A stretch of DNA of 41,286 nt, taken from Deltaproteobacteria bacterium. GTDB taxonomy: Bacteria; Myxococcota_A; UBA9160; UBA4427. The position numbers were made by a program, and so were the translations under genes. The notes beneath the pieces were generated by a model. It saw only the letters and a program-made list of their open reading frames with translations. It was not told the DNA's origin and did not search any database. Positions within the stretch are counted from its first letter, which is position 1. Every line of letters starts with the position of its first letter. Below are positions 32,838 to 41,286 of the stretch, in pieces. Location: the NCBI GenBank assembly GCA_002719955.1, contig PBFW01000042.1:1-41286 (forward strand). The letters are read 5' to 3'.

Positions 32838-33729
32838 TGGCAGAGGGTTCGGGGGGCCATCTCGCGGGCAGGGTCATCGCGATCACAGGTGCGGGTCGCG
32901 GGATCGGCCGTAGCTATGCGCTGGCCATGGCGCGCGAGGGTGCCCGGGTCGTCGTCAACGATCTCGGCACCGACCTCGAGGGGGAGACCGGAGCAGGGGG
33001 CCTGCCGCGCTGGTCGCGGACGAGATCCTCGCCGGTGGAGGACGGGCCGTCGCGAATTACGCGGATATTTCTTTCGAAGACGGCGCGCGATCCATCGTCG
33101 AGGACGCCGAGAGGGAATACGGGCGGCTCGACGCCGTGATCAACAACGCGGCGATCGAGTTCCGGGCGCCGCTCGAAAAGCATTCCGCCGCGACCTTCGA
33201 GCGGGTGCTGAGCGTCAATGTCACAGGATCGTTCAACTGTATGAAAGCGGCGATGCCCCTCATGCTCGAGCAGGGGGCGGGAGCGATCGTCAATACGACC
33301 TCCGGCGCCTTCTGGGAGGGGACCGAGGGAGTCGCCGCTTACAGCGCTTCGAAGGCGGGCGCCTTCTCGCTCACGCTCAGCGGACACAGCGAACTCGCAA
33401 GCCGCGGGATTTCCTGCAATTGCATCGCGCCCGGGGCGACTCGAACGCGGATGGTCGACGCGTGGATCTCGCAGCTCGGCGCAAAAACCGATCAGGCCGA
33501 GGAAGAGATCTTGGCCGAGTGGGGAATCCAGACGGCCGAGAACCTCGCGCCACTCGCCGTCTTTCTCTGTAGCGAGGCCGGAAGCGCGATCTCCGGCAAC
33601 GTCTTCGAGGTCTGGGGCGATCGGATCCAGCGCATCGCTGCTCCGGTTCGGGGGGAGTCGATCGTTCGCGAGGGCGAGACCTGGACCTTCGCGGCGCTTG
33701 CAGAGAGTCTGTCGCGATTGGCGTCGTAG
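32837..33729 (+). pseudogene. SDR-family dehydrogenase, interrupted by a frameshift near 32995
   Basis: ATG 32837 overlaps the crotonase stop. The first frame gives the cofactor half ([37 protein letters not shown]) and then runs out of register in a G5 run (about 32996-33000). One base further on, the frame continues [54 protein letters not shown] to the catalytic Ser (NTTSG) and YSASK, ending at 33729. One extra G would restore a 298-residue protein of the family with 'GGxPxxAxxVVDEI' in multifunctional beta-oxidation enzymes. Because everything else is intact, this is either a very recent mutation or a base-calling error in a homopolymer. Expected role: 3-hydroxyacyl-CoA dehydrogenase-type step next to the crotonase. 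Confidence 0.8.
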
Positions 33730-33799
33730 AGAGCCAATCCGGATCCGTTCCGGGTCGAGGCATTGCGGGTGTTGGGGAGATTTCTTCCTCTCGGCCTTC

Positions 33800-35830
33800 T
33801 CAAGGAGCGATCGTCGCGTGGGCGCGATCGCTCAGATAGAGGAGGATCGCCTCGAGGTCGGGTGCGGTCAGACGATCTCCGAGCGCGGGCATGCCGCGAG
33901 CCACGAGTGTCCCATGTAGGACGATCTCCGAAAAGGCCCCTCGAATTTCTGGCGGCATGAAACGGAGATCGGGTGTGACACCGCCACCGACGGCGCCGAC
34001 GCCGTGGCAGGCCGCGCAATGTTCCGAGAAGAGATCCGCGCCCCGCTCGACGAGCGCCTCTGAACCAGCCGGCGCCAGTGGTGGCCTATGGCGCGGCGGG
34101 GGAGGCGGCGGTGGGGGAAGCGCCTCGGCGTTGCCCCCCGCGCGATAGACCAGTAATCGCGCGCCCCCACGAACGCCCGCTGCTGCGGCTGCATCACCGC
34201 CATTGAGGGCAAAGCCGCCCCCCCAACCCGCGGCCACCGCCACATATTGTACGCCGTCGATCGCATAGCTGATCGGCGCCGCGAGGATGCCCGTTCCCGC
34301 CTCCGCCTCCCAGAGATTTTCGCCCGTACTCGCGTCATGCGCATAGAATTTTCCCGTTGCCGTTCCCTGGAAGACGAGGCCTCCGGCGGTCACCAGAGCG
34401 CCTCCGTTCGAGATCGTATTCCGTGGCATGCCCCAGACTTTCCGGCGCGCCACAGGATCCCAGGCCATCAGTTCTCCGGCCGCCGCATCCGGCGGGAATT
34501 GGCGCGCTCGGGTGAGGTCGATCCCGGTATTGCGGGGTGATCCGGGAATGAAGCTGAAGGGCAGCTTCGGGGGATAGTAGGCGCCGGCGATAAATTGGGC
34601 GGGGATATAGGCCAGTCCGGTGCGTGGGCTATAAGCCATCGAATGCCAGTTGTGGCCGCCCATGGGGCCGGGCTGGATCGTCGCGGGTCCCTTCGAATAA
34701 TCGCCCCGCCCGGTTTCGTTCGGTCGGCCCGTTTTGGGGTCGACCCCGTGGGCCCAGGTCACGTCGACGAAGGCCGTCGCCGAGAGCAATTCTCCCGTCG
34801 CGCGGTCCAACACATAGAAGAAGCCATTCTTGGGCGCTTGCATGAGGACGTCGCGCCGGCGTCCTCCGATCATGAGCTCCGCGAGGATCAGGCTCTGGGT
34901 GGCCGTGTAGTCCCAGCTCTCTCCCGGTGTGGTCTGGTAATGCCAGACGAGTTCACCCGTCTCCGGACGAAGCGCGAGAATCGAAGCCAAGTAGAGATTG
35001 TCTCCGCCCTCCGGGCTTCGCAGATGTCGGTTCCAAGGCGAGCCATTGCCGGTTCCTACGTAGAGCAGATCGAGGTCCGGGTCGTAGGCCATCGAATCCC
35101 AGACCGTTCCACCGCCCCCCACTTGCCACCAGAGATCGCCCGTCCAGGTCTCGAGCGCACGCTCGAGTGCGGCGGATTCCTGCGCTCGAGATGGAGGCCC
35201 GGGGACCGTATGGAAACGCCAGTCGAGCGCGCCCGATTCGGCGTTGTAGGCCGACACGTAGCCTCGGACACCCATGTCGGCGCCAGCATTTCCGATCATG
35301 ACCCGTCCTCGGACCACGCGTGGCGCGCCGGTGATCGAATAGGGCCGCTTCGGATCGGTCGTCTGGACTTGCCAGATCGAGGTTCCAGTCCTGGCATCGA
35401 GCGCGATCAAACGTCCGTCGAGGGTGCCGACGAATACGCGTCCGCGGTCGATGGCCACGCCCCGGTTGACGACCCCACAGCAGAAGAGCGCGGCCCTCTC
35501 CCGGGGGACCTCTGGGTCGAAACGCCAGCGACGCTGACCGGTTGCAGCATCGAAAGCATGCACGACGCTCCAAGCGCCCGTGACGTAGAGAACGCCGTCG
35601 ACGACGATGGGGGTGGCTTCGATTCCGCGATTCGTCTGGAGATCGACGGTCCAGGCGAGACCGAGTTCCGAAATGTTGCCGGGATGGAGATCGCCGAGCG
35701 GACTGAAGCGCTGCTCGGCGTGGTCGCGGCCATGAGAGGGCCATTCCGCGGGGTCCAGGGGGGCTGGAATCACGGGTTCGTCGTGTGCGTGGCGCGCGCA
35801 ACCGATCAGCGCGAGGGCCACCAGGGCCAT
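33800..35830 (-). CDS. PQQ-dependent dehydrogenase with C-terminal cytochrome c (quinohaemoprotein)
   Basis: The protein has about 676 residues and is periplasmic. The PQQ propeller shows W-motifs (ATPIVVDGVLYVTGAW, GRLIALDARTGTSIW), the vicinal disulfide FCCGVVNRG over PQQ, GNAGADMGVRGYVSAY and WDYTATQSLILAEL. A proline-rich linker (eight consecutive Pro) leads to a cytochrome c domain with CAACH and a late axial Met in ARGMPALGD. Type II quinohaemoprotein alcohol dehydrogenases have this layout. The N-terminus has a lipobox (LALIGC); ATG 35830 leaves only 10 residues before the Cys, so a non-ATG start slightly upstream, including the preceding K-R, is likely. The propeller's substrate is not readable. 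Confidence 0.85.
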   Translation of the reverse strand: MALVALALIGCARHAHDEPVIPAPLDPAEWPSHGRDHAEQRFSPLGDLHPGNISELGLAWTVDLQTNRGIEATPIVVDGVLYVTGAWSVVHAFDAATGQRRWRFDPEVPRERAALFCCGVVNRGVAIDRGRVFVGTLDGRLIALDARTGTSIWQVQTTDPKRPYSITGAPRVVRGRVMIGNAGADMGVRGYVSAYNAESGALDWRFHTVPGPPSRAQESAALERALETWTGDLWWQVGGGGTVWDSMAYDPDLDLLYVGTGNGSPWNRHLRSPEGGDNLYLASILALRPETGELVWHYQTTPGESWDYTATQSLILAELMIGGRRRDVLMQAPKNGFFYVLDRATGELLSATAFVDVTWAHGVDPKTGRPNETGRGDYSKGPATIQPGPMGGHNWHSMAYSPRTGLAYIPAQFIAGAYYPPKLPFSFIPGSPRNTGIDLTRARQFPPDAAAGELMAWDPVARRKVWGMPRNTISNGGALVTAGGLVFQGTATGKFYAHDASTGENLWEAEAGTGILAAPISYAIDGVQYVAVAAGWGGGFALNGGDAAAAAGVRGGARLLVYRAGGNAEALPPPPPPPPRHRPPLAPAGSEALVERGADLFSEHCAACHGVGAVGGGVTPDLRFMPPEIRGAFSEIVLHGTLVARGMPALGDRLTAPDLEAILLYLSDRAHATIAP

Positions 35831-36327
35831 CGCGGCCAGGATCCGCTTTGGCTCGCACCCCGGTCTTGCGGGCAGCGCGTCATCAGAGTGGCTCGGCTTT
35901 CGGCGGCTGCGCGCATCGCGTCGCAAGCGATCGGGGAGCAGGACGAGAGCGAGAGCGATTTCCCTGCTGTGAGCCCGTTCGAGGTGCTCAAAACTTTTGA
36001 AGTCGGCGCGTGTGGCCAAGATGGGCCTCCGGGCGAGTGGCTCGCACTCGAGGCGGCAAGACCCGATTCGAGTGCGAACGCTCGCATCCTGCCCGAGATG
36101 AGGGGGCGCGTCCAGGCCAGGGTCGAGCGGCCTTCCCGTATCGTCGGCGATCTGATCACCCGGCGCGCGGACCAGGATGCTGGCCCGGGCCTGGACGGTG
36201 ATTCGACGGAAAACGATCGAGGAGGGCGCTAGCCTTCCAAAAGAGATAGCCCGCATAGGGGGTGGGGCCTCGCCGCCGGATCGAGCGAGTCGTCGGTAGC
36301 GGATCCCCGAAATAACGAGAGAGCCTC
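35831..36327. other. 497-base divergent region, no supportable gene
   Basis: This lies between the PQQ dehydrogenase and the nitroreductase. Open frames on both strands cross it but have Arg/Pro/Ser-rich, shadow-like composition and no recognisable motif. It must contain promoters for both flanking genes and perhaps the true N-terminus of the PQQ lipoprotein near 35831-35880. Confidence 0.4.
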
Positions 36328-36948
36328 ATGACAACCAACGACACCCAGCCCGATCCCGGCTATTTCGATGTGACTTGCAACCAGCGCGCCTATCGCGAAT
36401 TGCTTCCGGACCCCGTCCCGGAAGCCCTGATCGAGAAGATCCTGACGGCGGGTACGCATGCGCCGAGCGCTCGGAACCTGCAGCCCTGGCATTTCGTCGT
36501 GGTCCAGGACGAGGACGTTCGTCGGGAGATCGCAGGGGGCACGCGTGCTGCGTGGGAGGGTTTCGCGAAAGGGTCGATCGAGGATCAGACGACTCCGATC
36601 TTCAAGGAGGTCGATCGTTGGGCCATGGGCGGGCTGGCAGAGGCGCCCGTGATCATCGTCGTGTGCGGCAATACCCTGATCGTGGGGATGGAGGAGATGG
36701 GTTCGTCCATTTATCCGGCAGCGCAGAACATCCTGCTGGCTGCCTCCGCCCTCGGACTGGGGTCGCTGATGTCGAGTCTGCCGATCTTCGCGCCCGATGG
36801 GGCCTTCGCGAAAATCCTCGGGCTGCCTGAACACATCGTTCCCCTGGCGACGCTTCCGATCGGCTATCCCGCGCGCAAGCTCGGGCGACCGCGGCGCCGG
36901 CCGATCGCGGAACTCACGAGTCGAGATCACTTCGACTCTTCCTGGTAG
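36328..36948 (+). CDS. Nitroreductase family protein (FMN flavoenzyme)
   Basis: The protein has 206 residues from ATG 36328. FMN-binding features are present: an N-terminal Arg-Tyr-Arg-type block (CNQRAYRELLPDPVPEALIEKILTAGTHAPSARNLQPWHFVVVQDE), a middle helix with SSIYPAAQNILLAASALGLGS and a C-terminal IGYPARKLGRPRR. These enzymes reduce nitro groups, quinones or enones with NAD(P)H or act as dehydrogenases. It is monocistronic and divergent from the PQQ enzyme. Confidence 0.87.
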   Translation: MTTNDTQPDPGYFDVTCNQRAYRELLPDPVPEALIEKILTAGTHAPSARNLQPWHFVVVQDEDVRREIAGGTRAAWEGFAKGSIEDQTTPIFKEVDRWAMGGLAEAPVIIVVCGNTLIVGMEEMGSSIYPAAQNILLAASALGLGSLMSSLPIFAPDGAFAKILGLPEHIVPLATLPIGYPARKLGRPRRRPIAELTSRDHFDSSW

Positions 36949-37020
36949 GCTTCACGCCGCGCGCAGCAGGACGCGTGGGCCGAGCAGGTCTCGTTCGTGT
37001 CGGGTCGGCGGTGGAATCAC

Positions 37021-37569
37021 TCATCCCGCGGCTGTGGAATCGCGATGCATGCGGGGCGGGCCGGAAACCTCGACGATCAAACCGCACATCTGTCGCGCAT
37101 CGAGATAGGCGACATCGACCTCGAACTCGCCCCAGATCAGGCTGACCTCGAAATGCGGCTCCACGCCGTGCTTCGCGAATTCTGCGAGTTGATCTTCCAG
37201 TGACCCCTCTCCGTTCGCAGGGCTGTCGAGCCGGACGTGTTGTACGCCCTCGCCGTGATCGCGAAGGAAGGCCGAGTAGGGATTCGCCTCGTCCCCGCGA
37301 AGGACTTCGATCAGCTCGATCTCGACGGGTCCGGATTGACCCAATGCGATCTTGACGACGCAATTGCCTCGCTCCCCACGGAAGCGGTAGTCATTCATCT
37401 CGACTTCCACGAAGGAGAAAGGTCCCCACCCGAGCACCGACTCCATGAAGCCAGCGCTCTTCTCCGCATCCTCGAGCACCAGGCCCATCTGCTTGAGAGG
37501 CGGAAAACCTCCACCCGAGAAATCGACCCCCACACTCCTCCCTTCCGCGCCCTCGGGCGGCACACTCAT
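37021..37569 (-). CDS. VOC-fold protein (methylmalonyl-CoA epimerase-like)
   Basis: The protein has 182 residues. Two VOC modules: KQMGLVLEDAEKSAGFMESVLGWGPF and a second with GEGVQHVRLD, whose His is a metal-ligand position, as is the Glu in VEIELIEVLRG. The C-terminus (VAYLDARQMCGLIVEVSG) is typical of the Glyoxalase_4/epimerase branch. It is the third gene of a minus-strand operon, 25 bases after the CoA transferase. Association with a CoA transferase supports a role on an acyl-CoA, which is inference. Confidence 0.82.
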   Translation of the reverse strand: MSVPPEGAEGRSVGVDFSGGGFPPLKQMGLVLEDAEKSAGFMESVLGWGPFSFVEVEMNDYRFRGERGNCVVKIALGQSGPVEIELIEVLRGDEANPYSAFLRDHGEGVQHVRLDSPANGEGSLEDQLAEFAKHGVEPHFEVSLIWGEFEVDVAYLDARQMCGLIVEVSGPPRMHRDSTAAG

Positions 37570-37594
37570 CTGTTTGCGGCCTCGACCGATCGGG

Positions 37595-39967
37595 TCATAG
37601 ACCTTCGGGCCAGTCGCCGATCACCTTCTCTGCCGCGAGCGCGTCGATTTCGTCCGCACCGAGTCCGAGCTCCTCCAGGATTTCTCTGTTGTGTTCGCCC
37701 AGTGCCGGCGCGGCGCTCTTTAGCCAATGTTCGACGCTCGCATAGCGGAAGGGCGCCCCCATCGTGGCCTGGCGTCCGACGATCGCGTGATCGAGTTCGT
37801 CCAGAAAGCTGCGTGCGACGAATTGCGGGTGTCCAGCGAGTGAACGCGGGTCGACGACCGCTGCCGCCGGGATGCCCGCAGCGATTAGTTCCGCCACACA
37901 GGCCTCTAGATCGCGCTCGGCGAAGACCGCTCGCAATCCCTCATCGAGTTCGTCCTGCCGGCTTCGCCGCGAGCGCAGCCCAGCGCCTCCCCGCGTTGCC
38001 CAATCGGGTTGACCGAGCCACTCCAGCAGGGCGTGCCACTGCGCCTCGGTCGCGACGGAGAGAGCCAGCCATCTGGGCCTTTCCGAAACATGGTGTCCGA
38101 GGCATGGGTAGAGGCCTTGCGGCGCCGCGCCCAGGCTGCGATTGCCCTCGCGTTTCATCAGGTTTCCGTAGGCCGTATATTCGATGGTCTGTTCGGCAGT
38201 GATATTCAGCGCGGCTTCGAGCATCGCGCACTCGACGAAATGACCGCGGCCATCGTGGTCGCGCTCGCCCATCGCGACCAGGAGCGCGAAAGCTGCGTGG
38301 ATACCCGCGATCGGATCGCAGGGCCCCCGCTGGATGCGCGGCTGATCGTCGCTGTGTCCCGTCAGCCAGGAGAGGCCCGCCATCTGTTCCATGGTCGCTG
38401 CGAAGCCCACGTGCTCGCGCCAGGGGCCGTCGAGGCCGAAGGCCGGCATGCGGACGTAATGACAGCGGGGGTTGAGCGCCTGCACCCTTTCCCAGGAAAT
38501 GCCGAATCCATCCATCACACGGGGACTGAAATTCTCGACGAGCGCGTCGGCATCGGCGATCAGGGATTCGAAAATCGCCAGTCCCCTCGGCTGGGAGAGG
38601 TCGAGCGTCAATCCGCGTTTGTTCGCATTGATCGACAGGCAGACGAAGCTGCACTCCCACCATTCCTTGTGCGCAGAGGCGAAACTGCCGCCGAGGGCAC
38701 GGCCCCCGTCGATTCTCTGAATCGATTCGACGTGGATGACGTCGGCCCCGAGCATCGCGAGCATATGCGTGGAGACCGGGCCGGCCCACCAGGCTGTCGC
38801 GTCGATGATCCGCATGCCCTCGAGTGGCAAGCGGCGTTCGCTTCCAATCCGTGGGCGCTTCGGTTCGCGCTCCACGATCTCGGCGAGCTCGTGATCGTTT
38901 TCGCCGAGGTGCGGGGCACGCCGCGGGGCATCCGGCGAATGACCATCGATCCGGTAGGGAGGGATCGGTCGTTGGAATCCGCCAGAGGGATCCTCGATGA
39001 ACGCACCGCGTGCCACGAGCTGTTCGTGTTCGAGTGCGGTCTTGCCGTTGCAGATTGGCGCCACCGGAATGCGCAGCATCTGTGCGCTCTCGACGATCTC
39101 GGCCGTCGTGCGCTCCAACGTGTAGCGGTGAACGATCTTCTCCCATTCCTCAAGGCGTACGATGCGCTGGCCGAATTGATCGAATTCGCCCGAATCGCGC
39201 AGGTCCGTCCGGTCGATCATCAGCATGAAGTCGGACATCTGCTGTGCGGAGTAGGTGGTGAAGCCGACAAATCCGTCGCGCGTGGGTTCGATCGAAGGCG
39301 ACTCCAGATTCGGCAGTGCACCGACCACCGGTGGACGCCCCAGAATTCCCCACATCAGATCGACATAACAATTCGTCGCGAGCGATGTCACTTCCAGCAG
39401 GGAGAGATCGATATGCTCGCCGTGACCCGTTGCCTGTGCGCGTCGGACCGCTGCGAGGGACGCGACGGCGCCGTAGCAACCCCCTCCCCACGCCGAGAGG
39501 CCACCACCCGCCTGATAGGGCTCATGGCCGGGTCGCGCGCGGCCGCCGATCGATCCACTCTCGGCCTGGATCGTGAAATCCGTCGCCGGGTGTCCGGCCT
39601 TCGGTCCCGTCAGACCAAAGGGCGTGATCGAGAGGATCACCAGGCCTGGATGCCGCTTGCACAGCGCGTCCCGGTCCAGGGCGCTGGGGGAGAGGTCCTC
39701 GATCAAGAGATCCGCGCTCGCGATCAGCGGCTCACTCTGGTCGAGCGCTCCGACTACACTTCGCTTCGAGGCATTGAGGTAGCGGAAGAGGGCGCCGTCC
39801 TCCCCGCCAAGGTCGCTTTCAGCCACCGACCACCCACGCAAGGGGTCACCGGTGGGTGATTCGAGCTTGATGACATCCGCGCCGCCGTCGGCGTAGAGCT
39901 TGCTGCAATAGGGCCCCGCGATCCCGCTCGAGAGATCGATGACCCGTATGGCTTTCAATCCGTGCAC
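37595..39967 (-). CDS. Double-length class III (CaiB/BaiF) CoA transferase
   Basis: The protein has 790 residues, two tandem class III CoA-transferase domains. Domain 1 (1-370) begins IRVIDLSSGIAGPYCSKLYADGGADVIKLE and carries the catalytic Asp187 in HGEHIDLSLLE. Domain 2 (about 380-790) begins GMRIIDATAWWAGPVSTHMLAMLGADVIHVES, with NANKRGLTLDL and GPWREHVGFAATMEQMAGL, but the corresponding position reads Glu579 in RGHFVECAMLE. Canonical enzymes are homodimers of single domains, so fusion would make an internal heterodimer with one conventional active site. GTG 39967 has GGGAG 7 bases upstream. It lies 16 bases after the DapB-like gene. Confidence 0.88.
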   Translation of the reverse strand: MHGLKAIRVIDLSSGIAGPYCSKLYADGGADVIKLESPTGDPLRGWSVAESDLGGEDGALFRYLNASKRSVVGALDQSEPLIASADLLIEDLSPSALDRDALCKRHPGLVILSITPFGLTGPKAGHPATDFTIQAESGSIGGRARPGHEPYQAGGGLSAWGGGCYGAVASLAAVRRAQATGHGEHIDLSLLEVTSLATNCYVDLMWGILGRPPVVGALPNLESPSIEPTRDGFVGFTTYSAQQMSDFMLMIDRTDLRDSGEFDQFGQRIVRLEEWEKIVHRYTLERTTAEIVESAQMLRIPVAPICNGKTALEHEQLVARGAFIEDPSGGFQRPIPPYRIDGHSPDAPRRAPHLGENDHELAEIVEREPKRPRIGSERRLPLEGMRIIDATAWWAGPVSTHMLAMLGADVIHVESIQRIDGGRALGGSFASAHKEWWECSFVCLSINANKRGLTLDLSQPRGLAIFESLIADADALVENFSPRVMDGFGISWERVQALNPRCHYVRMPAFGLDGPWREHVGFAATMEQMAGLSWLTGHSDDQPRIQRGPCDPIAGIHAAFALLVAMGERDHDGRGHFVECAMLEAALNITAEQTIEYTAYGNLMKREGNRSLGAAPQGLYPCLGHHVSERPRWLALSVATEAQWHALLEWLGQPDWATRGGAGLRSRRSRQDELDEGLRAVFAERDLEACVAELIAAGIPAAAVVDPRSLAGHPQFVARSFLDELDHAIVGRQATMGAPFRYASVEHWLKSAAPALGEHNREILEELGLGADEIDALAAEKVIGDWPEGL

Positions 39968-39983
39968 GAAAAATCTCCCTGCT

Positions 39984-41060
39984 TCATCTCGGTGTCGCGT
40001 GTGTCCCCATGCGACCCGTGATCATGGGCAGATCGAGGTAGGTCTTGATGCCGGGATCGGCGGCTTCGCAGACCAGAGGGACAGCGTTCACCAGATGGAA
40101 GCCGGTGGTGCTGAGGCCCTGAGCTACCCGTTCGTCCTGTGACAGCCCCTCCGGAAAATCGACATCGACGATCAGGTTCACATCGCCCTCGATTTTGATC
40201 CGCCAGCCGGAGGATCGTGGAATGTCCATCTTGGACTGAAGACGGGTCTGCTCGATATCGTCCACATACCAGATCTGTTCCTGGACGATCTCGGTTCCTT
40301 CCCGAGTCGTCCCGATGTGGCGGTAATGATTCAGGGCAATGGTGTCCTTTTCGATGGTCCCGATGGCCGTCTCGATGGGCTGGTTGGCCAGGATGAAATC
40401 GTGCTTCGCCTCATAGGAAATAACTTCGCTTCCGAGGCCTGCCGCGATCATGTCGATCGGTTCGTTCCAGCTCTTGGCGAGCATCTCCTTGAGGCGACTA
40501 TTCGCTGCCTCCTCGGGGGTCTTGCCGAGGTTCATCAGGTCGCGCATGACGCCTTCGGAGCTGTAGGTTCGGCAATCGCCGCACTCGGTCATGGTGATGC
40601 GATCGATCCGGTTGCACCAGCCGGTGAAGGTCAGGGGAAATCGTTCGGCGATGCCTCCGGGATTGCAGCCCGAGGCATGCATGTTGACGCCGCCCTGCTT
40701 GCAGGCGGCTTCGAGCGCTTTGGCCGTCGAGGGGTTCTGGACGAAGGGGAACCAATAGGGGCAGGGTGTGACGACATGGATGCCCGCTTCGAGCAGGCGG
40801 CACATTTCACCGAGATGCCAGGGCAAGGGACAATAGATCACGCAATCGGGTTCCAGCGCCATGATCTCGTCGATATCCTGTGTTGCGGTAATCCCCGTCT
40901 TGTCCGCACCGATGATCTCTCCGGCGTCGAGCCCATCCTTGGCATCGCTGTACACCTTCACTCCGATCAGCTCGAGCTGAGGATGTCGAATGATTCCTTT
41001 CAGCGAGGCACTCCCTACCACGCCCGTCGCCCATTGGACGACCCTGTATTTCTTCGTCAC
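39984..41060 (-). CDS. Dihydrodipicolinate-reductase-like NAD(P)-dependent dehydrogenase
   Basis: The protein has 358 residues; GTG 41060 has GGAGG 9 bases upstream. The N-terminal Rossmann unit reads VVQWATGVVGSASLKGIIRHPQLELIGVKVYS, as in DapB-N domain proteins such as 2,4-diaminopentanoate dehydrogenase and many uncharacterised homologues in CoA-degradation clusters. Later blocks: VIYCPLPWHLGEMCRLLEAGIHVVTPCP, HASGCNPGGIAERFPL and a long C-terminal domain with VIVDVDFPEG-like strands. It leads an operon with the CoA transferase and the VOC protein. True lysine-biosynthetic DapB is shorter, so this is not dapB. Confidence 0.84.
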   Translation of the reverse strand: MTKKYRVVQWATGVVGSASLKGIIRHPQLELIGVKVYSDAKDGLDAGEIIGADKTGITATQDIDEIMALEPDCVIYCPLPWHLGEMCRLLEAGIHVVTPCPYWFPFVQNPSTAKALEAACKQGGVNMHASGCNPGGIAERFPLTFTGWCNRIDRITMTECGDCRTYSSEGVMRDLMNLGKTPEEAANSRLKEMLAKSWNEPIDMIAAGLGSEVISYEAKHDFILANQPIETAIGTIEKDTIALNHYRHIGTTREGTEIVQEQIWYVDDIEQTRLQSKMDIPRSSGWRIKIEGDVNLIVDVDFPEGLSQDERVAQGLSTTGFHLVNAVPLVCEAADPGIKTYLDLPMITGRMGTHATPR

Positions 41061-41260
41061 GAGATGGCCCCTCCTTGCTTTCTGCGTGTCGATCCTCGCA
41101 GCATGTTCATCAGAATGCGAATCGACAGCGCGCTATTATCGCAGATCCCTACCGCAAAGGGCGCAAGGGTTTACGCCGAGCGGGCGCCAGACGCGGTACG
41201 TTCCAACCCGAACTCCGCTGCCGCGTGCGTTCTTCGCCTCTGGGCGGTGAGGGGTGAGTC

Positions 41261-41286
41261 GAGGGTGACGAGGGTGACGAGGGTGA
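41261..41286. repeat. 9-base tandem repeat reaching the window edge
   Basis: GAGGGTGAC is repeated at 41261-41269, 41270-41278 and (8 of 9 bases) 41279-41286, and the array is cut by the window end. A GAGGGGTGAGTC precedes it. I see no gene in 41061-41286. Confidence 0.7.

Noticed and set aside
33805..33833. GAGCGATCG/CGATCGCTC inverted repeat as a terminator between SDR and PQQ genes
   Set aside because: It lies within the last codons of the PQQ gene and has no T-run; more likely coding constraint with a common GATC-type palindrome.
34595..36232. 545-codon plus-strand frame opposite the PQQ dehydrogenase
   Set aside because: It is the antisense of a strongly supported gene and is Arg/Pro/Gly-rich with no motif; a GC-rich shadow.
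38009..39859. 616-codon plus-strand frame opposite the CoA transferase
   Set aside because: Antisense shadow of an intact two-domain enzyme; no recognisable domain.
39984..41060. Lysine-biosynthesis dapB
   Set aside because: Too long, lacks the clear DapB catalytic His-His/Lys block, and sits in a CoA transferase operon.

Overview
The window is 41 kb of high-GC bacterial DNA with short intergenic gaps, frequent GTG/TTG starts and Shine-Dalgarno sites. Several features together suggest a Gram-negative 'deltaproteobacterial' lineage (Myxococcota-, Binatota- or UBA9160-like): thrombospondin-3 and dockerin-like repeats in exported proteins, PEP-CTERM signals, a two-partner secretion (TPS) system, an exported CHAT protease, a PQQ/cytochrome c dehydrogenase and many CoA-thioester enzymes. 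This placement is inferred from gene content; no rRNA or tRNA was seen.

Region 1 (1-15.4 kb) is a surface/secretion island. A divergently transcribed exported dockerin/EF-hand protein, cut by the window edge, faces a tightly packed run of four genes. These are a large exported protein that looks like an in-frame fusion of two proteins (internal PEP-CTERM-like anchor), a TpsA-type haemagglutinin, its TpsB outer-membrane transporter, and an exported CHAT (caspase-like) protein with His493/Cys540. About 2-4 kb downstream on the other strand lies an ECF sigma factor followed by a one-TM protein. That protein has an anti-sigma-like cytoplasmic end and a periplasmic DUF928 domain. DUF928, TpsA, TpsB and CHAT recur together in cyanobacteria, so the sigma/DUF928 pair is a plausible regulator of the TPS-CHAT operon. 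Between the two halves lies a scar of dead genes: a dnaX-like pseudogene, an IS110 transposase N-terminus with its non-coding end, and a TauD/TfdA C-terminal fragment.

Region 2 (15.4-18.4 kb) is a transition zone. It holds an exported beta-barrel-like protein (allene-oxide-cyclase/dirigent-like), a gene end abutting an IS3 remnant, a small PEP-CTERM protein, and a 546-base gap with a striking symmetric palindrome and a hairpin just before the next gene.

Region 3 (18.4-41 kb) is catabolic. It begins with an HpcH/HpaI aldolase translationally coupled to a D-2-hydroxyacid dehydrogenase, then a VOC enzyme and a split two-subunit TPP decarboxylase resembling sulfopyruvate/phosphonopyruvate decarboxylases. 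Next come an SDR, an acyl-CoA ligase, an exported VOC protein, a molybdopterin oxidoreductase, an N-acyl-D-amino-acid-deacylase-like amidohydrolase and a SnoaL-like protein. A TetR regulator shares a CAAGCGCTTG operator with the SnoaL gene. A crotonase overlaps a frameshifted SDR. A PQQ/cytochrome c lipoprotein and a nitroreductase follow. The window ends with a three-gene minus-strand operon: a DapB-like dehydrogenase, a double-length class III CoA transferase and a VOC protein. The set suggests catabolism of an organic acid or xenobiotic through CoA thioesters; the substrate cannot be read from sequence.
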